Part shown: in pieces, positions 16,884-25,117 of the stretch
Numbering within the stretch: position 1 is the first letter of the stretch
How the letters are laid out: every line of letters starts with the position of its first letter
NCBI GenBank assembly: GCA_002869565.1
Contig: PKUJ01000004.1
Span: 62,001-126,000 of the forward strand
DNA from: Arcobacter sp.
GTDB lineage: Bacteria; Campylobacterota; Campylobacteria; Campylobacterales; Arcobacteraceae
Direction: 5' to 3'
DNA length: 64,000 nucleotides
The notes under the pieces: generated by a model
Databases searched by the model: none
What the model saw: only the letters and a program-made list of their open reading frames with translations
Told to the model about the DNA's origin: nothing
Position numbers and translations under genes: made by a program

Positions 16884-17660
16884 TTATAAATTGTCTTTAC
16901 TAACTTTATATCCTGAAGCTTTTAATTCATCAGTAAGTTTATATTGCCATGCTTTGTGATCATCCATGGAAGTATATACAACACCACTTATATCACTAGG
17001 TGTATCTACATTACCTTTTACAAGAGCAAGTGTATTTTTTCTTCCAAGCTTTGCCATTAAGTATCCATGTTCTAATACTACATTTTGTCTAGCTCTTCTT
17101 TGAAGGTTATCTTGTTCTTTCCCTCCCCAATCACACTCTGTGTATAAAACTATTCCAAAACTAACATCGTTGGTAAATTTTTCAATTTTTTCAATGACAG
17201 TACTACTTTGACTTACTTGGTCTCTTAATATTATTGGTTCAAGATCTAATTTCCTGATTACTTCTGATACTTGACTAATAGCTAACTCTTCATGTCCATG
17301 TACTATAAATACTTTTTTCTTTATTGAAGTATTTTTGTTTTCAATCTTGTTTATTTTTAATTTCTCTAATTCAAATTTCAATGAAGTAAGAATTGTAAGT
17401 TGTTTTTCAAATTTGCCTTTATTTGTTCCTGCTGCTAAACCTTTCATATTATCTATCTTTTCAAATTCTTCAAAATAAATCGTACTCCCTAAATGCTCTT
17501 GAATAAAAGATTTTGTTTGATATCTCCATGCATTATATAATGTATCATTTACATATTTAAATCCGCCAAATATCTCTCCTGTAGATATATAGGCACTATT
17601 ACTTACTTCTACTCCTAACTCTAATAATTTTTTGTATCTATCTAAAATTTCATTATTCAT
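16884..17660 (-). CDS. TIR-like protein (CAP12/Pycsar effector class, PF10137 type)
   Basis: The first ~115 residues form a helical, family-unknown domain. Residues ~116-258 carry the TIR-like nucleotide-binding domain: 'KKVFIVHGHEE' at 115-125, 'LEPIILRDQVSQSSTVIEKIE' region at 140-160, 'RRARQNVVLEHGY' at 188-200 and 'SDISGVVYTSMDD' at 222-234. Glu197 in the NV-x-LE-x-GY motif is the likely NADase catalytic Glu by family analogy. Family members are effectors of CBASS, Pycsar and related anti-phage systems, killing infected cells by NAD+ loss. Here no cyclase gene is adjacent. It heads a leftward operon with the 202-residue gene and is divergent from the phage repressor with only 51 bases between. 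SD AAGGAG lies 10 bases before the ATG. Confidence 0.82.
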   Translation of the reverse strand: MNNEILDRYKKLLELGVEVSNSAYISTGEIFGGFKYVNDTLYNAWRYQTKSFIQEHLGSTIYFEEFEKIDNMKGLAAGTNKGKFEKQLTILTSLKFELEKLKINKIENKNTSIKKKVFIVHGHEELAISQVSEVIRKLDLEPIILRDQVSQSSTVIEKIEKFTNDVSFGIVLYTECDWGGKEQDNLQRRARQNVVLEHGYLMAKLGRKNTLALVKGNVDTPSDISGVVYTSMDDHKAWQYKLTDELKASGYKVSKDNL

Positions 17661-17711
17661 TATTTGTTTTCTCCTTCATTTGATATTTATTAAATACTAA
17701 TATAATTTTAC
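17661..17711. promoter_or_regulatory. Shared promoter region, repressor versus TIR-like operon
   Basis: A perfect TATAAT (17701-17706) lies only five bases before the repressor ATG at 17712, placing the start of transcription at or next to the A of ATG, so the repressor mRNA is probably leaderless, as with lambda cI from PRM. No Shine-Dalgarno precedes that ATG. The near-palindrome TATTTA-T-TAAATA (17684-17696) lies just upstream and is a candidate operator. The promoter for the leftward TIR-like gene must overlap the same 51 bases, so the repressor may control it. Confidence 0.6.
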
Positions 17712-18359
17712 ATGCAGAATTATAATGAAATAATAGATAAATTAAAAGATATCCTATCAGAAGAAGTAGGAAACAAAAAGATATATGATAAAGATGTTGC
17801 TACAGCTCTAGAAATAAAGCATGATACATTTAGAAAGCAAAAATCTAATAATAAAATACCATATCTAGAAATAATGAGCTTTCTTGCTAAAAGAAACATC
17901 TCAATTAATTGGTTCTTCTTCAATCAACTTCCAGAGTCTTTAATAGAAGCAACATCAAACTTCATTATATTAAAGTATCAAAAGAGTGTAATTGCATCAG
18001 CTGGAGGGGGAGCAATAAACTATGAAATAGATACTGATCCTTTAATAATAGATAAGCAACTTCTAGATCATATAAATAGTAGCTACAAATATACAGAAGT
18101 ATTACAGGTCTTTGGTGAGTCAATGGAGCCAGATATAAAAGAGGGCAGTTTAATATTTGTAGATAAAACTCAAAGAGATATAAAGCAAGATTCTATATAT
18201 ATGATAAGAGTAAATGACTCCTTATATATAAAGAGTATTAAACAGGATAAGAGTAATATTACACTCATATCAACTAACACAGCTTTTGATGATATACATT
18301 ATAATATAGATGAAATAGATATCATTGGAAGAGTTTGTGGAGTATTAATAAAAATATAA
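17712..18359 (+). CDS. Prophage repressor, CI/LexA-like with S24 peptidase domain
   Basis: The 215-residue product has an N-terminal DNA-binding domain (about 8-72, CI type with 'DVATALEIKHDTFRKQKSNN') and a C-terminal S24 autoprotease: cleavage site candidate Ala97-Gly98 in 'ASAGGG', catalytic Ser137 in 'GESMEP' and Lys174 in 'LYIKSI'. It keeps lytic genes silent and would be cut in the SOS response through RecA. It is divergent from the TIR-like operon and followed by the cysteine-cluster gene by 12 bases. The promoter and start arrangement suggests a leaderless mRNA. Confidence 0.88.
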   Translation: MQNYNEIIDKLKDILSEEVGNKKIYDKDVATALEIKHDTFRKQKSNNKIPYLEIMSFLAKRNISINWFFFNQLPESLIEATSNFIILKYQKSVIASAGGGAINYEIDTDPLIIDKQLLDHINSSYKYTEVLQVFGESMEPDIKEGSLIFVDKTQRDIKQDSIYMIRVNDSLYIKSIKQDKSNITLISTNTAFDDIHYNIDEIDIIGRVCGVLIKI

Positions 18360-18371
18360 TAAAGGTAAAAA

Positions 18372-18938
18372 ATGAATAAAGGTAAAGACTTAAGTGTAAT
18401 TAAAAGATATAAATCTTCCGAAAATATAGACTTGGGATTTATGGGAGTTGAAAAATCAATAGACAAAGAAGAAAACATATATATCGAAAGTATAAAAAAC
18501 AATGATGATAAGTTTTTAAAAATAAAAAAACTATATGACTATTCAAATGTTTTATATTCACAATATCATGACAAAGCAGTGTGCCAAAAAGGATGTGCAC
18601 ATTGTTGTAAAATACAAGTAGATGTTAGTGAGATAGAAGTTGAATATATCGAAAAAAACACAGATTATAAAAGAAGTATGACTAATAATATAAATACAAA
18701 TGATTATTGTGCATTATTAGATTTAGATACAGGTTTATGTAGTATATATGATTATAGACCATTATCATGTAGAGCTTTTTTAACCTTTGATAATCCTAGT
18801 TATTGTGAAGAAAAAAATTCTAGTCATACAGTAACTACGTTAATAAAGAATCCAAAGTTATATCAGATGTATCAGTTGTTATTACTTACTACAAATACAA
18901 ATCAAGAGTTGCGTGACATAAGAAACTATTTCCAATAG
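18372..18938 (+). CDS. YkgJ-type cysteine cluster protein
   Basis: The 188-residue product carries 'CQKGCAHCCKIQVDVS' near residue 73 and 'CSIYDYRPLSCRAF' near 128, the CxxxCxxCC plus C...C pattern of the zinc/iron-chelating PF03692 family. The family binds a metal cluster, with function uncertain. It follows the repressor by 12 bases with an AAAGGT ribosome site, so it is probably in the same transcript. The N-terminal 50 residues are charged and lack similarity to the family as far as I can tell. It may be a cargo gene of the prophage. Confidence 0.75.
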   Translation: MNKGKDLSVIKRYKSSENIDLGFMGVEKSIDKEENIYIESIKNNDDKFLKIKKLYDYSNVLYSQYHDKAVCQKGCAHCCKIQVDVSEIEVEYIEKNTDYKRSMTNNINTNDYCALLDLDTGLCSIYDYRPLSCRAFLTFDNPSYCEEKNSSHTVTTLIKNPKLYQMYQLLLLTTNTNQELRDIRNYFQ

Positions 18939-18953
18939 TATGATATTTGGTAA

Positions 18954-18965
18954 TGAAATGTTAGT
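18954..18965 (-). repeat. Inverted copy of a 12-base repeat (right prophage region)
   Basis: TGAAATGTTAGT here is the exact reverse complement of ACTAACATTTCA found twice at 19412 and 19434. By base composition a given 12-mer like this is expected far less than once in 64 kb, so three copies in 500 bases are unlikely to be chance. It lies between the cysteine-cluster gene and the next small gene, outside coding sequence. Confidence 0.6.
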
Positions 18966-19034
18966 AAAAAGATTAGGTCTTCAAGTAAAATATATTATGA
19001 TATTATCTTTTTAAAGTCTATATTAGGAGAAAAG

Positions 19035-19262
19035 ATGGAAACACATTATGTATGTTTATGGAATAATCCACATTCAATGACATTCACTCAAAAGGAAGAA
19101 GTTGAAAGAATAACACTTGGAACACCTGAAGAAAGGTTTATAGAAGGAGTAGATGTTGAAGTCTATTTTAGAGGTACTTATGCTGAATGTGAAGCATATA
19201 GATTAAATAGCAATGAACTTTTAAGAAGTGAGTTTGATATTAGAGAAATTCCAAGTTCATAA
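19035..19262 (+). CDS. Small unknown protein near the prophage edge
   Basis: The product is 75 residues, soluble and mixed alpha/beta, with aromatic N-terminus (METHYVCLWNNPHSM). It has its own ribosome site (TTAGGAG) and an AT-rich upstream region with TATGAT as a possible -10, and a hairpin follows its stop. I do not recognise a family. Whether it belongs to the prophage or to the host cannot be told from the sequence; the 12-base repeats on both sides suggest it is inside the element. Confidence 0.55.
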   Translation: METHYVCLWNNPHSMTFTQKEEVERITLGTPEERFIEGVDVEVYFRGTYAECEAYRLNSNELLRSEFDIREIPSS

Positions 19263-19265
19263 TAA

Positions 19266-19284
19266 GCGTCCAAATTTTGGACGC
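19266..19284 (+). terminator. Hairpin after the small gene at 19035
   Basis: GCGTCCAAA and TTTGGACGC (19266-19284) are perfectly complementary with a one-base centre, giving a GC-rich stem with a small A/T loop. The flanking AATAAG / CTTATT bases extend it with a bulge. The following run is only weakly U-rich, so termination may be partial. Confidence 0.6.
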
Positions 19285-19347
19285 CCTTATTTAATATGAG
19301 GCTTATCTGTAAGTATCTTAGAAGATTGTAGGTAACACATACAATAT

Positions 19348-19388
19348 AGTATAGTTTATTTGCATGAAAAAAGTAAGTAAACTATACT
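19348..19388. repeat. 11-base inverted repeat near the prophage edge
   Basis: AGTATAGTTTA (19348-19358) and TAAACTATACT (19378-19388) are perfectly complementary with a 19-base spacer. It may be a protein-binding site, part of the phage end, or a structure in a transcript. No T run follows, so it is not a usual terminator. Confidence 0.6.
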
Positions 19389-19411
19389 TAGAATAAGTAA
19401 TAATTCTGTGC

Positions 19412-19445
19412 ACTAACATTTCATAAGCAAATTACTAACATTTCA
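19412..19445 (+). repeat. Two direct copies of a 12-base repeat, 22 bases apart
   Basis: ACTAACATTTCA occurs at 19412-19423 and again at 19434-19445, start-to-start distance 22 bases (two helical turns), and in inverted form at 18954-18965. Mu right-end transposase sites are also adjacent same-orientation repeats of about 22 bases, so these could be end sites of the transposable phage. This is inference: the left end and the transposase gene are outside the window. Confidence 0.6.
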
Positions 19446-19601
19446 CAAACCGTTCTACAAAAACTTTAATAAAATTGCACTTTGAGATATATAAATTTAG
19501 TCAAATCTTCAAGATAACTTAAATAATTCCTCAATATGGGCATATTATCCTTTTAAAAAGGATAAAAGTTATATAAAAATACTATCTAAACACCATAACT
19601 C

Positions 19602-19630
19602 TTGACATTTAATGAAACATAAGTTATAAT
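19602..19630 (+). promoter_or_regulatory. S10 operon promoter (sigma-70 consensus)
   Basis: TTGACA at 19602-19607 and TATAAT at 19625-19630 are perfect consensus hexamers with a 17-base spacer. This is the strongest promoter in the window, suiting ribosomal protein synthesis. A leader of about 60 bases precedes rpsJ; in it GTTAGA (19648-19653) and TCTAAC (19671-19676) can pair, a possible but unproven control element. Confidence 0.88.
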
Positions 19631-19698
19631 CCGCGTCCATAAAAATGGTTAGAGTGCGTTTTTTCGTATATCTAACGAGTTCTTTAAAGGAAAAATAC

Positions 19699-20013
19699 AT
19701 GGAAAAAATTAGATTAAAGCTTAAAGCTTACGATCATAGAGTTTTAGACAGAAGTGTTGCTTCAATTGTTGAAGCTGTTAAACGAACTGGTGCTGAGTTG
19801 AGAGGTCCTATACCTTTACCAACAAAAATTAGAAAGTACACAGTTATAAAAGGTCCTCACGTTAATAAATCATCGAGAGAGCAATTCGAAATCAGAGTAC
19901 ACACAAGAATGATTGATATCATTGCTGCTACTCCTGATACTGTTGATTCGTTAATGAAACTTGATTTAGCTCCTGAAGTAGACGTTGAAGTTAGATCAAT
20001 GGGTCAAGAATAA
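19699..20013 (+). CDS. rpsJ: 30S ribosomal protein S10
   Basis: The start at 19699 follows AAAGGA and gives 104 residues beginning [17 protein letters not shown], the standard S10 N-terminus; an upstream in-frame start at 19645 would add non-conserved residues. S10 sits in the 30S head and also acts as NusE in antitermination with NusB. The motif '[14 protein letters not shown]' near residue 37 is typical. It is first in the operon after the consensus promoter. Confidence 0.97.
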   Translation: MEKIRLKLKAYDHRVLDRSVASIVEAVKRTGAELRGPIPLPTKIRKYTVIKGPHVNKSSREQFEIRVHTRMIDIIAATPDTVDSLMKLDLAPEVDVEVRSMGQE

Positions 20014-20030
20014 AAGAAAGGGTAATATAG

Positions 20031-20606
20031 ATGGAATTTATCGTAGAAAAAATCGGTATGAGCAGAACTATTTCTGTTCCAAGTACTCCTGTTACACTTT
20101 TAAAAGTTCTTGATACTAAAGTATGTGCAGTGACTGACGGCGTAGCATTTGTTTCTTATGCATCTGGTAAAAAGATGAATAAGACAATTGAAGGTCAACA
20201 AAAGAAATATAACTTATCTAAAGAATTTAACAGATTTGCAACTATTACAGTAGCAAACACTGAAGCAGGTGATTTAGATGTAGCTGGTTTAGCTGAAGCA
20301 AAATTATTAAAAACAACTTTTAAAACAAAAGGTAGAGGTTTTACTGGTGTTGTTAAAAGATGGAATTTTGCAGGTGGTAGAGCATCACATGGACATAGAA
20401 TGGGTAAAAGAACTGGTTCTATTGGTAACTGTGAGTGGCCAGGTAGAGTTATGAGAGGTAAGAAAATGCCAGGACATTACGGAAATACAACAAATTCTGT
20501 TAAAAATGATGTTGTTTCATTTGACGCAGAAACTGGTATTTTAGTTGTAAAAGGTTCAGTATCTGGACCAAATGGTGGATTAGGAAAAGTAAGGATTGCT
20601 AAATGA
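20031..20606 (+). CDS. rplC: 50S ribosomal protein L3
   Basis: The 191-residue product has the L3 hallmarks '[15 protein letters not shown]' (about 96-110), 'GRASHGH' and 'MPGHYGN'. L3 binds near the 3' end of 23S rRNA and nucleates 50S assembly, with a loop reaching the peptidyl transferase centre. The stop overlaps the rplD start by four bases (ATGA). Confidence 0.97.
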   Translation: MEFIVEKIGMSRTISVPSTPVTLLKVLDTKVCAVTDGVAFVSYASGKKMNKTIEGQQKKYNLSKEFNRFATITVANTEAGDLDVAGLAEAKLLKTTFKTKGRGFTGVVKRWNFAGGRASHGHRMGKRTGSIGNCEWPGRVMRGKKMPGHYGNTTNSVKNDVVSFDAETGILVVKGSVSGPNGGLGKVRIAK

Positions 20607-21193
20607 GTAATGCAGTAGTAGTAAAAACAAACGAGTTACCAGAATCTTATAAAGATATTAACTCGCATAACTTATACCTATATGTTAAATCTTACTTAGC
20701 AGCGCAAAGAGCAAACACTGCTAGAGTAAAAAATAGATCTGAAGTAAGCGGTGGTGGTAAAAAACCTAAAGCTCAAAAAGGTTCAGGTGGTGCTAGATGG
20801 GGTTCTAAAAGATCTCCTTTATTCGTTGGTGGGGGTCAAGTTTTTGGTCCTACTAAAAGAAACTACAACCAAAAAATTAATAAAAAGCAAAAAGTGTTAG
20901 CATTAAGATTTGCTATTAACGCTCAAGCTGAAAAAGGTTCTTTATTTGTATCTGATTCAATAAGCATTGAGTCTGGTAAAACTAAAGATGCAGTTTCAAT
21001 TATTAATGAATTAAACCAAAGAGATACTCTTATTATTGTTGAATCAATAGAAGAAAAAACTTATTTAGCGTTTAGAAACATTAAAAATTGTTACATGATT
21101 GAAAGACAAGAAATTAATGCATATTTAATTTCTGCGTATCACTCAGTACTTATTGAAAAATCAGTGCTTGAATCATTAACAAAAGAGGCGTAA
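20603..21193 (+). CDS. rplD: 50S ribosomal protein L4
   Basis: The 196-residue product has the conserved L4 loop '[19 protein letters not shown]' (about 53-71), which lines the peptide exit tunnel. In E. coli L4 also represses its own operon by binding the S10 leader; whether that happens here is not visible. It overlaps rplC by 4 bases and is one base from rplW. Confidence 0.97.
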   Translation: MSNAVVVKTNELPESYKDINSHNLYLYVKSYLAAQRANTARVKNRSEVSGGGKKPKAQKGSGGARWGSKRSPLFVGGGQVFGPTKRNYNQKINKKQKVLALRFAINAQAEKGSLFVSDSISIESGKTKDAVSIINELNQRDTLIIVESIEEKTYLAFRNIKNCYMIERQEINAYLISAYHSVLIEKSVLESLTKEA

Positions 21194-21194
21194 G

Positions 21195-21476
21195 ATGGCA
21201 GATATTACAGATATTAAAGCAATATTATATACAGAAAAGACAATTGAGCTTCAAGAAAATGGTGTAATCGTTGTTCAAACTAGTCCTAGAATGACTAAAA
21301 GCGGTTTAAAAGAAGTATTTAAAGAGTATTTTGGTGTAACACCATCAAAAATTAACTCTTTAAGACAAAATGGTAAAGTTAAAAGATTTAAAGGGAAACC
21401 AGGTCGAAGACCAGATTTCAAGAAATTCTACGTTACATTACCAGAGGGCGCTGAAATAGCGAACCTTTCAGCTTAA
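21195..21476 (+). CDS. rplW: 50S ribosomal protein L23
   Basis: The 93-residue product begins with the usual '[22 protein letters not shown]' pattern and ends with '[15 protein letters not shown]', the basic loop plus strand. L23 forms the docking site for SRP and trigger factor at the tunnel exit. It follows rplD by one base. Confidence 0.96.
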   Translation: MADITDIKAILYTEKTIELQENGVIVVQTSPRMTKSGLKEVFKEYFGVTPSKINSLRQNGKVKRFKGKPGRRPDFKKFYVTLPEGAEIANLSA

Positions 21477-21486
21477 GGAGATATAG

Positions 21487-22314
21487 ATGGCAATTAAAAA
21501 ATTTAGACCAATAACTCCTGCAAGAAGATTTATGTCTGTTATGGATACTTCTGAAATTACTTCTAAACCAACAGTTAGATCTTTACTTGTAAGAGTAAAA
21601 GCTTCAGCTGGTAGAAATAATAACGGTAGAATTACTTCTAGACACAAAGAAGCAGGTGCTAAGAAATTATATAGAATTATTGACTTTAAAAGAAATAAAT
21701 TTGGTGTAGAGGGTACTATTTCAACTATTGAGTATGACCCATATAGAAACTGTAGAATTTGTTTAGTTACATATTTAGATGGTGATAAAAGATATATTTT
21801 ACAAGCATCTGGATTAAAAGTTGGAGATAAAGTACAAGCTGCTGAATCTGGACTTGATATTTTACCAGGTAATGCAATGAGACTTATGAATATTCCTGTT
21901 GGAACAATGGTTCATAATATCGAAATGAAACCAGGTAAAGGTGGACAAATTGCAAGATCTGCTGGTGGATACGCTCAAATCATGGGTAGAGAAGATAAAT
22001 ATGTAATCATGAGATTACCTTCTGGCGAAATGAGAAAAATTTTAGGTGTATGTATTGCTACTGTTGGAATCGTTGGAAACGAAGATTTCTCTAACATGGT
22101 TGTTGGAAAAGCAGGTAGACAAAGACACTTAGGTATAAGACCTCAAACTAGAGGTTCTGCAATGAACCCTATTGATCACCCACACGGTGGTGGTGAAGGT
22201 AAAACAAACTCGGGTAGACATCCTGTAACTCCATGGGGTATGCCAACTAAAGGTTATAAAACTAGAAAGAAAAAAGCTAGTGATAAATTAATCATTTCAA
22301 GAAAAAAGAAGTAA
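21487..22314 (+). CDS. rplB: 50S ribosomal protein L2
   Basis: At 275 residues it has standard L2 length and motifs: '[16 protein letters not shown]' near 37-52, and the strongly conserved '[18 protein letters not shown]' at about 222-239, with the His at the peptidyl-transferase site. L2 is needed for subunit association. SD AAGGAG lies before the ATG. Confidence 0.98.
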   Translation: MAIKKFRPITPARRFMSVMDTSEITSKPTVRSLLVRVKASAGRNNNGRITSRHKEAGAKKLYRIIDFKRNKFGVEGTISTIEYDPYRNCRICLVTYLDGDKRYILQASGLKVGDKVQAAESGLDILPGNAMRLMNIPVGTMVHNIEMKPGKGGQIARSAGGYAQIMGREDKYVIMRLPSGEMRKILGVCIATVGIVGNEDFSNMVVGKAGRQRHLGIRPQTRGSAMNPIDHPHGGGEGKTNSGRHPVTPWGMPTKGYKTRKKKASDKLIISRKKK

Positions 22315-22323
22315 GGGTTTAAG

Positions 22324-22602
22324 ATGGCAAGATCAATAAAAAAAGGTCCATTTGTAGACGCACACTTAATGAAAAAAGTATTAAAGGCTGTAGAAGCTAA
22401 TGATAAAAAACCAATAAAAACATGGTCAAGAAGATCTATGGTTTTACCTGACATGATTGGTTTAACATTTAATGTGCATAACGGAAGAAACTTTGTACCT
22501 GTAAATATTACAGAAAACCATGTTGGATATAAGTTAGGTGAATTTGCACCAACTAGAACATTCAAAGGGCACAAAGGTTCAGTGCAAAGAAAGGTAGGAT
22601 AA
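22324..22602 (+). CDS. rpsS: 30S ribosomal protein S19
   Basis: The 92-residue product has '[19 protein letters not shown]' at the start and '[20 protein letters not shown]' near 60-80, typical for S19. It sits in the 30S head with S13 and contacts the A-site tRNA. Its stop overlaps the rplV start by one base. Confidence 0.97.
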   Translation: MARSIKKGPFVDAHLMKKVLKAVEANDKKPIKTWSRRSMVLPDMIGLTFNVHNGRNFVPVNITENHVGYKLGEFAPTRTFKGHKGSVQRKVG

Positions 22603-22934
22603 TGGCTAGAGCAATTTTAAAATTTATCAGATTATCTCCTACAAAAGCAAGATTAATTGCTAGAGAAGTTCAAGGTATGAATGCTGAGTATGCTATTGCA
22701 TCTTTAGAATTCACTCCAAATAAAGCTGCAGGAATCATTTCAAAAGTTATTGCTTCAGCTGTAGCAAATGCTGGTTTAGAGCCAGAAGATGCTGTTATCA
22801 CATCTGCAAGAGTTGATAAAGGTCCTGTTCTTAAGAGATTTACTCCAAGAGCAAGAGGTAGTGCATCACCAAAACATAAACCAACTGCGCATATCATGAT
22901 TGAAGTTGCTGCTGCATCAGAAGGAGATAAGTAA
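22602..22934 (+). CDS. rplV: 50S ribosomal protein L22
   Basis: The 110-residue product contains '[17 protein letters not shown]'-type segment (here [18 protein letters not shown]) and the C-terminal beta-hairpin '[20 protein letters not shown]', which lines the exit tunnel and affects macrolide response. It overlaps neighbours by one base each side. Confidence 0.97.
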   Translation: MARAILKFIRLSPTKARLIAREVQGMNAEYAIASLEFTPNKAAGIISKVIASAVANAGLEPEDAVITSARVDKGPVLKRFTPRARGSASPKHKPTAHIMIEVAAASEGDK

Positions 22935-23635
22935 TGGGTCAAAAAGTTAATCCAATAGGTTTAAGACTAGGTATCAATAGAAACTGGGAATCAAGATGGT
23001 TTCCAAAATTCTCTACTATGCCTGCAAACGTTGCTGAAGATGATAAAATCAGAAAATATGTAAAAAAAGAGTTATACTATGCTGGTGTTGCTCAAACTAT
23101 CGTTGAAAGAACTGCTAAAAAAGTTAGAGTTACTATCGTAGCTGCTAGACCTGGTATCATTATTGGTAAAAAAGGTGCAGACGTTGAAAAACTTAAAACT
23201 AATCTAGCTAATTTAGTTGGAAAAGAAATCGCAGTTAATATTAAAGAAGAGAGAAAGCCTCAACTTTCAGGTCAATTATCTGCTGAAAATGTTGCTCAAC
23301 AATTAGAAAGAAGAGTTGCATTCAGAAGAGCTATGAAAAGAGTTATGCAAAACGCTATGAAGGGTGGAGCAAAAGGAATTAAAGTTTCTGTTTCTGGAAG
23401 ACTTGGTGGAGCTGAAATGGCTAGAACTGAGTGGTATTTAGAAGGAAGAGTTCCTTTACATACTTTAAGAGCAAGAATTGATTATGGTTTCGCTGAAGCT
23501 CATACTACTTATGGTTGTGTTGGTATTAAAGTTTGGATCTTTAAAGGTGAGGTACTTGCAAAAGGAATACCTGCTGAAAAAGATACTTCAGATTCTAAAC
23601 CAAAAAGAAGACCACAAAAGAGAAGAGGTAAATAA
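22934..23635 (+). CDS. rpsC: 30S ribosomal protein S3
   Basis: The 233-residue product begins [16 protein letters not shown], the invariant S3 start. It has the KH domain with '[16 protein letters not shown]' near 75-90 and the C-terminal '[20 protein letters not shown]'. S3 lies at the mRNA entry site and helps unwind mRNA. The basic tail of about 20 residues is typical. Confidence 0.98.
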   Translation: MGQKVNPIGLRLGINRNWESRWFPKFSTMPANVAEDDKIRKYVKKELYYAGVAQTIVERTAKKVRVTIVAARPGIIIGKKGADVEKLKTNLANLVGKEIAVNIKEERKPQLSGQLSAENVAQQLERRVAFRRAMKRVMQNAMKGGAKGIKVSVSGRLGGAEMARTEWYLEGRVPLHTLRARIDYGFAEAHTTYGCVGIKVWIFKGEVLAKGIPAEKDTSDSKPKRRPQKRRGK

Positions 23636-23637
23636 TT

Positions 23638-24063
23638 ATGTTAATGCCTAAAAGAACAAAATTTAGAAAAGTAATGAAAGGTCGAAATAGAGGTAAGTCT
23701 ATGAGAGCTAACACTCTTGCTTACGGAGAATTCGGTCTTAAAGCTGTAGAGCATGGTAGAATTGATTCAAGACAAATTGAAGCTGCCAGAATTGCTATGA
23801 CTAGAAAAGTAAAAAGACAAGCAAAAGTTTGGATTATGGTATTCCCTGACAAGCCACTTACTGCTAAACCATTAGAAACAAGAATGGGTAAAGGTAAAGG
23901 TGCAGTTGATAAATGGGTTATGAATATTAAGCCAGGAAGAATTTGTTTTGAAATGGCTGGTGTTGATGAAGAACTTTCAAGAGCGGCATTAACTTTAGCT
24001 AGACATAAATTACCATTCAAAACTAAAATTGTAACAAGAGACAGTGAAAATGAATTATTCTGA
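23638..24063 (+). CDS. rplP: 50S ribosomal protein L16
   Basis: The 141-residue product starts [20 protein letters not shown], a normal L16 N-terminus; a second ATG two codons later is less likely. It has '[11 protein letters not shown]' near 80. L16 organises the A-site in the 50S subunit. Its last 14 bases overlap the rpmC start. Confidence 0.97.
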   Translation: MLMPKRTKFRKVMKGRNRGKSMRANTLAYGEFGLKAVEHGRIDSRQIEAARIAMTRKVKRQAKVWIMVFPDKPLTAKPLETRMGKGKGAVDKWVMNIKPGRICFEMAGVDEELSRAALTLARHKLPFKTKIVTRDSENELF

Positions 24064-24241
24064 TTTAAATGAAAAAAGCTTACAAGAGCTTAATGAGTTA
24101 TTAAAAGAGAAAAAGGTGCTACTTTTTGAATTAAAAGCTAAGCTAAAAACTATGCAGTTAACAAATACGTCTGAATTAAGAGCGTGCAAAAAAGAAATCG
24201 CACAAATCAATACAGCTATTACTGCATTAAAAGCTAACTAA
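24050..24241 (+). CDS. rpmC: 50S ribosomal protein L29
   Basis: I select the ATG at 24050 ([15 protein letters not shown], 63 residues), the expected L29 size, over a GTG at 24044. The protein is a two-helix coiled hairpin at the tunnel exit next to L23. It overlaps rplP by 14 bases. Confidence 0.93.
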   Translation: MNYSDLNEKSLQELNELLKEKKVLLFELKAKLKTMQLTNTSELRACKKEIAQINTAITALKAN

Positions 24242-24252
24242 GGATCTAAAGT

Positions 24253-24507
24253 ATGAGTACACATAAAAGAGAGATTCAAGGTGTAGTGGTAAAAAAATCA
24301 GGTGATAAAACTGCGTCAGTATTAGTTACTAGACAAGTTATTCACCCAAAATATCACAAGACTGTAAAAAGATTTAAGAAGTATTTAATACATGATGAAA
24401 AGAATGAGTTAAATGAAGGTGACACAGTAGTTGCTATTGAATGTAGACCTTTATCAAAAACTAAATCTTTTAGATTAAAGACTATTGTAGCTACAGGAGT
24501 TAACTAA
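24253..24507 (+). CDS. rpsQ: 30S ribosomal protein S17
   Basis: The 84-residue product has '[20 protein letters not shown]' at the start and '[14 protein letters not shown]' near 32-45, both typical for S17, an OB-fold protein that binds 16S rRNA early in assembly. It overlaps rplN by one base. Confidence 0.96.
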   Translation: MSTHKREIQGVVVKKSGDKTASVLVTRQVIHPKYHKTVKRFKKYLIHDEKNELNEGDTVVAIECRPLSKTKSFRLKTIVATGVN

Positions 24508-24875
24508 TGATTCAAAGTTTTACTAGATTAAATGTAGCTGATAACACTGGTGCTAAAGAGATCATGTGTATTAAAGTTTTAGGTGGATCTAAAAGAAGAT
24601 ATGCATCTGTTGGTGACGTTATTGTTGCTTCAGTTAAAAAAGCTTTACCAACTGGTAAAGTTAAAAAAGGTGCTGTTGTTAAAGCTGTTGTTGTAAGAAC
24701 ACACAAAGAGATTCAAAGAGAAAATGGTTCTTTAATTAGATTTGATGATAACGCAGCTGTTATTCTTGACGCTAAAAAAGAACCAATTGGAACAAGAATT
24801 TTCGGACCAGTAGCTAGAGAAGTTAGATACTCAGGTTTTATGAAAATTGTTTCACTTGCTCCGGAGGTATTATAA
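24507..24875 (+). CDS. rplN: 50S ribosomal protein L14
   Basis: The 122-residue product begins [20 protein letters not shown] and includes '[28 protein letters not shown]' in pieces typical of L14. It lies at the subunit interface and forms bridges to the 30S. Its stop is one base before the rplX start. Confidence 0.97.
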   Translation: MIQSFTRLNVADNTGAKEIMCIKVLGGSKRRYASVGDVIVASVKKALPTGKVKKGAVVKAVVVRTHKEIQRENGSLIRFDDNAAVILDAKKEPIGTRIFGPVAREVRYSGFMKIVSLAPEVL

Positions 24876-24876
24876 T

Positions 24877-25116
24877 ATGGCTGTTAAATTAAAAATTAAA
24901 AAAGGTGATACTGTAAAAATTATCGCTGGTGATGACAAAGGTAAAACTGGTGAAGTTTTACAAGTTTTACCTACAACTAAACAAGTAATTGTTAAAGATT
25001 GTAAAGTTGCTAAAAAAACAGTTAAACCTGATCAAGAGAAAAACCCTGAAGGTGGTTTTGTAAACAAAGAGATGCCTATTGACATTTCAAATGTAGCAAA
25101 AGTAGAAGGTGAATAA
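24877..25116 (+). CDS. rplX: 50S ribosomal protein L24
   Basis: The start at 24877 follows GGAGGT (24863-24868) and yields 79 residues beginning [22 protein letters not shown], a KOW motif. L24 initiates 50S assembly. An upstream in-frame start at 24847 lies in rplN and lacks conservation. Confidence 0.95.
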   Translation: MAVKLKIKKGDTVKIIAGDDKGKTGEVLQVLPTTKQVIVKDCKVAKKTVKPDQEKNPEGGFVNKEMPIDISNVAKVEGE

Positions 25117-25117
25117 G

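Larger units (their letters stand above)
19263..19698. other. Gene-free region between prophage end and S10 operon
   Basis: This 436-base stretch holds a hairpin at 19266-19284, an 11-base inverted repeat at 19348-19388, two 12-base direct repeats at 19412 and 19434, a short palindrome (TATCCTTTT/AAAAGGATA, 19546-19564) and the S10 promoter at 19602-19630. No tRNA or other RNA gene is seen. The right junction of the prophage probably lies between about 19285 and 19600; CTACA at 19456-19460 would suit a Mu-type TG...CA end, which is speculative. Confidence 0.5.

Noticed and set aside
16884-17660. Full CBASS or Pycsar operon
   Set aside because: Only the effector-like TIR domain is present; no nucleotide cyclase gene is within the window near it.
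1-19460. CRISPR array, tRNA genes, insertion sequences or transposase/integrase in the prophage
   Set aside because: No repeat-spacer pattern, cloverleaf or transposase/integrase gene is present in the window; the recombination genes must lie to the left if they exist.
19546-19564. Palindrome TATCCTTTT/AAAAGGATA as a terminator for the prophage side
   Set aside because: No T run follows on either strand and the loop would be very small; kept only as a palindrome.
23638-23643. Later L16 start at ATG 23644
   Set aside because: The MLMPKR start is common for L16 in related bacteria, so the first ATG is preferred.
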